From CAXXOK01 sp964497495 (GTDB lineage: Bacteria; Bacillota; Clostridia; Christensenellales; Aristaeellaceae), in the NCBI GenBank assembly GCA_964497495.1, contig CAZCCZ010000013.1, forward strand, positions 3,506 to 67,505: DNA of 64,000 nt, in the 5' to 3' direction. The notes beneath the pieces were generated by a model, which worked only from the letters and a program-made list of their open reading frames with translations, was not told where the DNA came from and searched no databases. Made by a program: the position numbers and the translations under genes. Below, one piece after another: positions 59,695 through 64,000 of the stretch. Within the stretch, counting starts at the first letter, position 1. Each line of letters starts with the position of its first letter.

Positions 59695-60471
59695 TCAGCG
59701 CGCGAAGGCCGCGGCGATCTCCTTTACGAAGGAGGTGAACGCCGCGCTGTGCTCGCTGGGGTTGCCCATGAAAGTGTAGGTTACGTGGCCCTTGTCCAGC
59801 CAGTCCAGGTCGCTGCCCGGTTCAGGCGGCTCCATGCAATAGTCGTTGGTCATCCAGTAGTAGGTTCCGCTGCGCGGGCTTTCCCGCCGGATGTAGCTGT
59901 CCTTGAAGTTGGCCACGGACAGCGGGGCCAACACCGGGGGCAGAATCGCCTCGGGCTCGCGCAGGGGCGCGTTCATGTTGAGGATGGTCGCGGGCGGAAT
60001 TTGCAGACCCGCGTATTTCTCGGCGGTTAACACAGCAAGCCCGGCAAGGTAATCGTAAAGCACCTGTCCGGCGCCGTGATGCACGCTTACGGCCATGGCC
60101 CGCACGTGGTTCAGGGCCGCTTCCGTAGCCGCGCCCACGGTGCCGCTGTAATGCACGGCCATCCCCGCGTTGTGCCCGTCGTTGATGCCGGAGATCACCA
60201 CGTCCACAGGCTCCCCGATCAGCTCGAACAGCCCCAGCCGTACGCAGTCCGTGGGGGTTCCGGTAATCGCCCAGGCCTGCACGCCTGCCAGCCCCATGTC
60301 GTATTCCTTCACGTAGATGGGGTCGGTCAGCGTGATGCGCTGGCTGGCTGCGCTCTGTTGCGTGCTCGGGGCGCACACGCTCACCTTGTGCCCGCGCTCC
60401 GCCGCGGCCCTGCACAGGGCGTGGATGCCCGTGCTGCGGATGCCGTCGTCGTTGACCAGTAAGATATGCAT
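59695..60471 (-). CDS. surE: 5'/3'-nucleotidase SurE
   Basis: The 258-residue protein begins MHILLVNDDGIRSTGIHAL, the SurE metal-binding start with Asp8 and Asp9. It then has VCAPSTQQSAASQRITL, GTPTDCVRLGLFEL and VISGINDGHNAGMAVHYSGTVGAATEA, the classical SurE signature. It removes phosphate from nucleoside monophosphates or short polyphosphates. Length is normal. It lies 15 bases downstream of the YvlD-like gene. Confidence 0.95.
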   Translation of the reverse strand: MHILLVNDDGIRSTGIHALCRAAAERGHKVSVCAPSTQQSAASQRITLTDPIYVKEYDMGLAGVQAWAITGTPTDCVRLGLFELIGEPVDVVISGINDGHNAGMAVHYSGTVGAATEAALNHVRAMAVSVHHGAGQVLYDYLAGLAVLTAEKYAGLQIPPATILNMNAPLREPEAILPPVLAPLSVANFKDSYIRRESPRSGTYYWMTNDYCMEPPEPGSDLDWLDKGHVTYTFMGNPSEHSAAFTSFVKEIAAAFAR

Positions 60472-60486
60472 GGCGTCGTTATACTC

Positions 60487-60840
60487 CTACTCCCGCAGTT
60501 TTCCCGTCAGCGCGCCGATGACCGTGCGCGCCGCGTTGACCGCGAAGGCCACGGCCACGGCCCACCAGAAGGTGTCGAAGGTCACCGCGCCACCCAGCAG
60601 CTGCGCGGCCGTCCATACCAGCCAGGCGTCCAGCGCCACGTACAGCAGCCCCAGCGTCAGCCAGTTAATCACCTTGAGCAACAGTCGCATCACGGGCCGG
60701 AGCACGGCGTAGAGCACGCCCAAAATCGCGCCGATCGCCGCGGCCTGCGTCCAGTCCGTCATGTGAACGCCGGGCAGGTATTGGGCGCACAGAGGGATGG
60801 CCGCCACCGTGACCACGAAGCGGAGAATGGCCCCAAACAC
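60487..60840 (-). CDS. Small four-helix membrane protein (YvlD/phage_holin_4_2-like)
   Basis: The 117-residue protein has four hydrophobic segments, including AAAIGAILGVLYAVLRPVMRLLLKV and INWLTLGLLYVALDAWLVWTAAQLLGG, in the pattern of YvlD-like proteins. These occur in many Firmicutes envelope genes; the holin name is a family label only, and no lysis role is implied outside a phage context. Start is GTG 60840 with AGGAGGT upstream. It lies between the next membrane protein and surE. Confidence 0.85.
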   Translation of the reverse strand: MFGAILRFVVTVAAIPLCAQYLPGVHMTDWTQAAAIGAILGVLYAVLRPVMRLLLKVINWLTLGLLYVALDAWLVWTAAQLLGGAVTFDTFWWAVAVAFAVNAARTVIGALTGKLRE

Positions 60841-60933
60841 GCTTCCGACCTCCTGCCTGCCGCACCGTTCTGCGCAGTTCCCAGTATACCACAGACCGCG
60901 GGAAATGTAACGCCGCGCCTGCCGGAATTGTGC

Positions 60934-61323
60934 TTATCCGCGCCTTTTCACGTTGAGCGCCGCGGTTAACAGCAGGAAGCTCGTCACCGTGCTTTCTACC
61001 AGCACCACCTGTCCGTTAATGCCGATGACCGTCCGCACCGCGGGCCAGTGCAGCGCGCCGACGGTTTCCAGGTACTGGTATGCAAGCGTCAGCAGCAGCA
61101 GCCCCGCCGCGGCGAACAGCCACCCCGTCAGGCCGGTGTTGCGCACGGTAATTCCCGCCACGGGCAGCAGCAGCGCCACGCACAGGCCGAGGATCAGACC
61201 CTTGAGCAGAAACTGGAAGAAGGGGCTGAGCGCGAATAGCTCGTCCAGCCAGCGGAAAAGCACGCAGGTCAGCAGACACAGCAGCAGCGGGCAAACAACT
61301 GCGAGAAGTTTGCGCAACAGCAT
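60934..61323 (-). CDS. Small membrane protein of unknown function, at the place where rplS often lies
   Basis: The 129-residue protein has about four hydrophobic helices (starting LLAVVCPLLLCLLTCVLF) and few charged residues; there is no recognised domain. It lies 31 bases downstream of trmD and 93 bases upstream of the YvlD-like gene. In many Bacillota the gene after trmD is rplS, so this position is notable. The start ATG has AAGGAGG upstream. Confidence 0.75.
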   Translation of the reverse strand: MLLRKLLAVVCPLLLCLLTCVLFRWLDELFALSPFFQFLLKGLILGLCVALLLPVAGITVRNTGLTGWLFAAAGLLLLTLAYQYLETVGALHWPAVRTVIGINGQVVLVESTVTSFLLLTAALNVKRRG

Positions 61324-61354
61324 GGGCTTGTCCTCCTTTCCGGCGGCCGGCCGG

Positions 61355-62119
61355 TTACGGTTCGGGTTTCGGGGATGTCTCTACGTCGTTGGGACCGCCG
61401 ATTTCCGCCTGCGTTTCCGCGCGTTCCCGGTCCGTCACGGGGGCCGAAGCGAAAAGGTCCGGGCGGCGCCGGAAGGTTTCCAGCAGGGCCTGCCTGCGGC
61501 GCCACGCCGCGATCTGCGCGTGGTTGCCGTTTACCAGCACTTCCGGCACGGCCCGCCCGCGGTATTCCCTGGGACGGGTGTATTGCGGGTATTCCAGCAG
61601 GCCTTCCGAAAAGCTTTCGTCCTCGGCGCTTTCGCTGCACCCCAGCACGCCGGGCACCAGCCGCGCCACCGCGTCCACCACGGCCATGGCGGCCGGTTCG
61701 CCGCCGGTCAGCACGAAATCCCCCAGCGATATCTCCTCGTCCACGATCAGGTCCAGCGCGCGCTGGTCCACGCCCTCGTAATGGCCGCACAGCAGGATGA
61801 AGCCGTCCGTTGCGGCGAGCGCCCGCACTTTTTCTTGCGTAAGCGGCTTTCCGCGCGGGCTCATATACAGGCACGGGCCTGGAAACCCCTGCGCGCGCAC
61901 GGCTTCCACCGCATCCACGATGGGCTGCGGCGTCATCACCATGCCCGCGCCGCCGCCGAAGGGATAGTCGTCCGTGTTCTTGTGCTTGGCTTCGCTGTAC
62001 GGGCGGATGTCCACCGGCGTAACGGAAAGAAGCCCCTCCGCGCGCGCCCGGCCCAGGATGCTGGCGGAGAGGAAACTTTCGAACATCTCAGGAAAGATCG
62101 TCAGAATCGCTATTTTCAT
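61355..62119 (-). CDS. trmD: tRNA (guanine-N1)-methyltransferase
   Basis: TrmD methylates G37 of tRNAs with a knot-fold active site. The 254-residue protein starts MKIAILTIFPEMFESFLSASILGRA. It has FGGGAGMVMTPQPIVDAV, LCGHYEGVDQRALDLIVDEE and GDFVLTGGEPAAMAVVDAV, all classical TrmD segments. Length is normal. It overlaps the end of rimM by 32 bases, as is common for these genes. Confidence 0.97.
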   Translation of the reverse strand: MKIAILTIFPEMFESFLSASILGRARAEGLLSVTPVDIRPYSEAKHKNTDDYPFGGGAGMVMTPQPIVDAVEAVRAQGFPGPCLYMSPRGKPLTQEKVRALAATDGFILLCGHYEGVDQRALDLIVDEEISLGDFVLTGGEPAAMAVVDAVARLVPGVLGCSESAEDESFSEGLLEYPQYTRPREYRGRAVPEVLVNGNHAQIAAWRRRQALLETFRRRPDLFASAPVTDRERAETQAEIGGPNDVETSPKPEP

Positions 62120-62633
62120 ACAGAGCCACCTCGGAAAGGGTTTGCGCGTCCATCACCATGCGGCCCGCGCTCACGTCCAGCCCGGTGACGAGGCGTTTCA
62201 GGAACGGCGCCATCATCGTGCCGCGCGGCGTTCGAAACACCAGCACGTCGGTTCCGCCGTTCTGCAGCACGTCGGCCACCGTGCCGATCTCGTTTCCCGC
62301 GCCGTCCTCGGCCCGGACGCCCAGCAGGTCGGCTACGAACACCTCGTTTTCGGCCAGCCTGCGCGCGTGCTCGCGATCCACGTACAGCGCCTCGCCGCGC
62401 AGGGCTTCCGCCGCGTCGCGGTCGTCTACGCCTTCCAGCGTCAGAAAGGCGGCGTCGCCGGAAACGCGGGCTGAAACCACGGAAACGGGCTCATAGGCGT
62501 CGCCCCGGCGCAGATAGATCGTCTCAAGCTCGGTGAAGCGGGAAGGGTCGTTTGTCTCGTGACGCAGCTTCACCTCGCCGCGGACGCCCTGCGGTTTGAC
62601 GACCGTGCCCAGCAGCAGGTAAGGGGTAAGCAT
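62088..62633 (-). CDS. rimM: Ribosome maturation factor RimM
   Basis: The 181-residue protein supports maturation of the 30S head. It begins LLGTVVKPQGVRGEVKLRH in RimM pattern, and the second domain has the PRC barrel with EVFVADLLGVRAEDGAGNEIGTVADVLQNG and the C-terminal PFLKRLVTGLDVSAGRMVMD. It shares 32 bases with trmD and is preceded by khpA. Confidence 0.95.
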   Translation of the reverse strand: MLTPYLLLGTVVKPQGVRGEVKLRHETNDPSRFTELETIYLRRGDAYEPVSVVSARVSGDAAFLTLEGVDDRDAAEALRGEALYVDREHARRLAENEVFVADLLGVRAEDGAGNEIGTVADVLQNGGTDVLVFRTPRGTMMAPFLKRLVTGLDVSAGRMVMDAQTLSEVALYENSDSDDLS

Positions 62634-62757
62634 GGGGGACTCCTTTCGGCGCGGAGAACAGAGCGCGGATCCTCGCGGCGTTCAGCGCAACGGAAAACAG
62701 GCCTTGCCCGTGCGGCAACGCCTGCGGTGAAACGGATGGTTCGAATACGGCATGGCG

Positions 62758-62985
62758 TTACTGAATTTCCACGAAGACGGGCTTCTGGTTTTTCGCCGTC
62801 GCCGCGCGTACCACCGCGCGAATCGCCTTGGCGATGCGGCCCTGCTTGCCGATCACCTTGCCCATATCTTCGGGCGCCACGTGCAGCTCCAGTATGGTGG
62901 CCTCGGGGCCGACCGTCTCCTCCACGGTGACGGCGTCCTTGTTGTCCACCAGGGAGCGCGCGATGTACAGCACAAGCTCTTTCAT
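62758..62985 (-). CDS. khpA: KH-domain RNA-binding protein KhpA
   Basis: The 75-residue protein has the single KH fold with the GxxG loop in GKVIGKQGRIAKAIRAVVR and begins MKELVLYIARSLVDNKDAV. KhpA binds RNA with KhpB and influences cell division and envelope functions. It lies between rpsP and rimM, the standard Bacillota order. Confidence 0.95.
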   Translation of the reverse strand: MKELVLYIARSLVDNKDAVTVEETVGPEATILELHVAPEDMGKVIGKQGRIAKAIRAVVRAATAKNQKPVFVEIQ

Positions 62986-62989
62986 GGGC

Positions 62990-63235
62990 TCAGCCCTCGA
63001 GAATTCCGCTCTTCTTGAGCAGCGTGCGCACGGTGTCGGTCGGCTGTGCGCCTACACTCAGCCATTTCTTCACGGCTTCGCCGTCGATTTTGATGGTGGC
63101 GGGTTCGGTCATGGGATCGTAGAAGCCGATCTCGGCGATGTTGCGGCCGTCGCGGGGACTGGTGATGTCCGCGACGACGACGCGGTAGAACGGTTTCTTC
63201 TTCATGCCCATTCTTTTGAGACGAATCTTGACCAT
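62990..63235 (-). CDS. rpsP: 30S ribosomal protein S16
   Basis: The 81-residue protein begins MVKIRLKRMGMKKKPFYRVVV and contains DSPRDGRNI-like SPRDGRNIAEIGFYDPMTEPATIKID, the S16 signature. It is full length. It lies five bases upstream of khpA on the minus strand. The ATG is preceded by a strong GGAGGA. Confidence 0.98.
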   Translation of the reverse strand: MVKIRLKRMGMKKKPFYRVVVADITSPRDGRNIAEIGFYDPMTEPATIKIDGEAVKKWLSVGAQPTDTVRTLLKKSGILEG

Positions 63236-63406
63236 ATTGGTTTCCTCCTGTGTTCATTTCATTTATGTCAATCACATTCGTGAAGGACGCCGTGGAATGC
63301 GCCGCCCACTCGGGCAACGCGTGGACTCTCCGGCCGGAAGCCGGGGCAGGCGGCATTCGCCGCGGTTTCGGAAGCCTTACGGCGTAAGTTTTCCATGCTC
63401 TGCGCG

Positions 63407-64000
63407 TCAGCGGAAGCCTTTCATCATTCTGCGCGCCATGCCCTTGTTGCCCATCATTTTCTTCATCATGTCCCGTGCCTGCTCGAACTGGCGCATGAGG
63501 CTGTTGACGTCCTGCACGGTGGTGCCGCTTCCCGCGGCGATGCGCTTGCGGCGGCTGGCGTTCAGGATGTTCGGGTTGCGGCGCTCGCGCGCGGTCATGG
63601 AACGGATGATGGCTTCGGGCTTTTTCATGGCGTCGTCGCTGATGTCCATGTCGCCCAGCTTGGCCGCGCCCGGAAGCATCGAGAGCATGCTTTTCAGCCC
63701 GCCCATCTTCTTCATCTGCTGCATCTGGGTCAGAAAATCGTCCAGCGTCATTTCCCCGGGGCCGCGGCGGGCCAGCTTTTCCGCCGCCTCCGTGTCCACG
63801 GTTTCCTGAGCCTTCTCGATGAGGGTCATTACGTCGCCCATGCCCAGAATACGCCGGGCCATGCGGTCGGGGTGGAAGGGTTCGATATCGCCCAGCTTCT
63901 CGCCCGTGCCGCTGAACTTGATGGGCTTGCCGACCACGGCCTTGATGGAGAGCGCCGCGCCGCCGCGGGTGTCGCCGTCGAGTTTCGTGAGTATCACACC
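63407..64000 (-). CDS. ffh: Signal recognition particle protein (C-terminal part, cut by window edge)
   Basis: The visible 197 codons begin inside the GTPase domain at GVILTKLDGDTRGGAALSIK, with SGTGEKLGDIEPFHPDRMARRILGMGD completing it. The methionine-rich M domain follows, with the signal-binding and 4.5S RNA-binding part (SMTARERRNPNILNASRRKRIAAGSG) and the end MMKKMMGNKGMARRMMKGF. The rest lies beyond the right edge. With rpsP, khpA, rimM and trmD it forms the conserved SRP-ribosome locus. Confidence 0.96.
   Translation of the reverse strand, partial: GVILTKLDGDTRGGAALSIKAVVGKPIKFSGTGEKLGDIEPFHPDRMARRILGMGDVMTLIEKAQETVDTEAAEKLARRGPGEMTLDDFLTQMQQMKKMGGLKSMLSMLPGAAKLGDMDISDDAMKKPEAIIRSMTARERRNPNILNASRRKRIAAGSGTTVQDVNSLMRQFEQARDMMKKMMGNKGMARRMMKGFR

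Noticed and set aside
60487..60840. Phage holin outside the phage block
   Set aside because: The family label phage_holin_4_2 covers ordinary YvlD-like membrane proteins; there is no lysin or phage gene near.

Overview
The window is a high-GC, low-coding-gap chromosomal segment of a Bacillota (Firmicutes) member, most probably a class Clostridia genome recovered from an assembly (a run of 10 N at 41343-41352 marks a scaffold join). The evidence is strong AGGAGG-type ribosome binding sites, sigma-A promoters, a T-box riboswitch, the order ffh-rpsP-khpA-rimM-trmD, XkdX-type and Gp15-type phage proteins of Firmicutes siphophages, and general protein similarity. I cannot name the species.

Left part (1-31.5 kb), housekeeping and accessory genes. 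prfC and typA, two translational GTPases, form one minus-strand unit divergent from guaA. guaA is followed by a small ACT-like protein, a YcaQ-type glycosylase and lysA. A TetR regulator with a palindromic operator inside its own promoter precedes a cysteine-rich protein. After a VOC protein and tRNA-Leu(TAA) comes an EamA transporter, then a surface-glycan cluster (GT2 glycosyltransferase, DegT aminotransferase, flippase, ATP-grasp ligase) translationally coupled to miaA. Next are a ferredoxin/ASKHA activator protein, a GH1 beta-glucosidase, a CASTOR/POLLUX-like channel divergent from a zinc-ribbon/TPM/AI-2E membrane cluster, tag, and an ECF sigma factor with a membrane partner and a secreted protein. 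trpB2 is controlled by a tryptophan T-box (specifier TGG).

Middle part (31.9-46.6 kb), a 14.7-kb block of 21 minus-strand phage genes. It runs from small and large terminase through portal, scaffold, capsid, connectors, tail tube, chaperones, a very short tape measure, Dit, baseplate, fibre and XkdX to endolysin and holin. It has no integrase, repressor, replication genes or visible att sites. Every reading frame is open apart from the assembly gap. The size, content and missing modules resemble a gene transfer agent or another domesticated particle as much as a decaying prophage. A 176-bp tandem repeat built of GC hairpins sits between the large terminase and the portal.

Right part (47.2-64 kb). 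A degenerate GGDEF protein, rpiB, another EamA transporter and a 42-residue peptide precede a run of six hairpins at 49.9-50.15 kb. A minus-strand glycan unit follows (membrane GT2, UDP-galactopyranose mutase, and a GT2 fused to an unrelated C-terminal domain). Then come a uridine-kinase-like protein, a DEDD exonuclease, a YhiN-type flavoprotein, an RpiR regulator, surE, two small membrane proteins, and the conserved trmD-rimM-khpA-rpsP-ffh locus, with ffh cut by the window edge.
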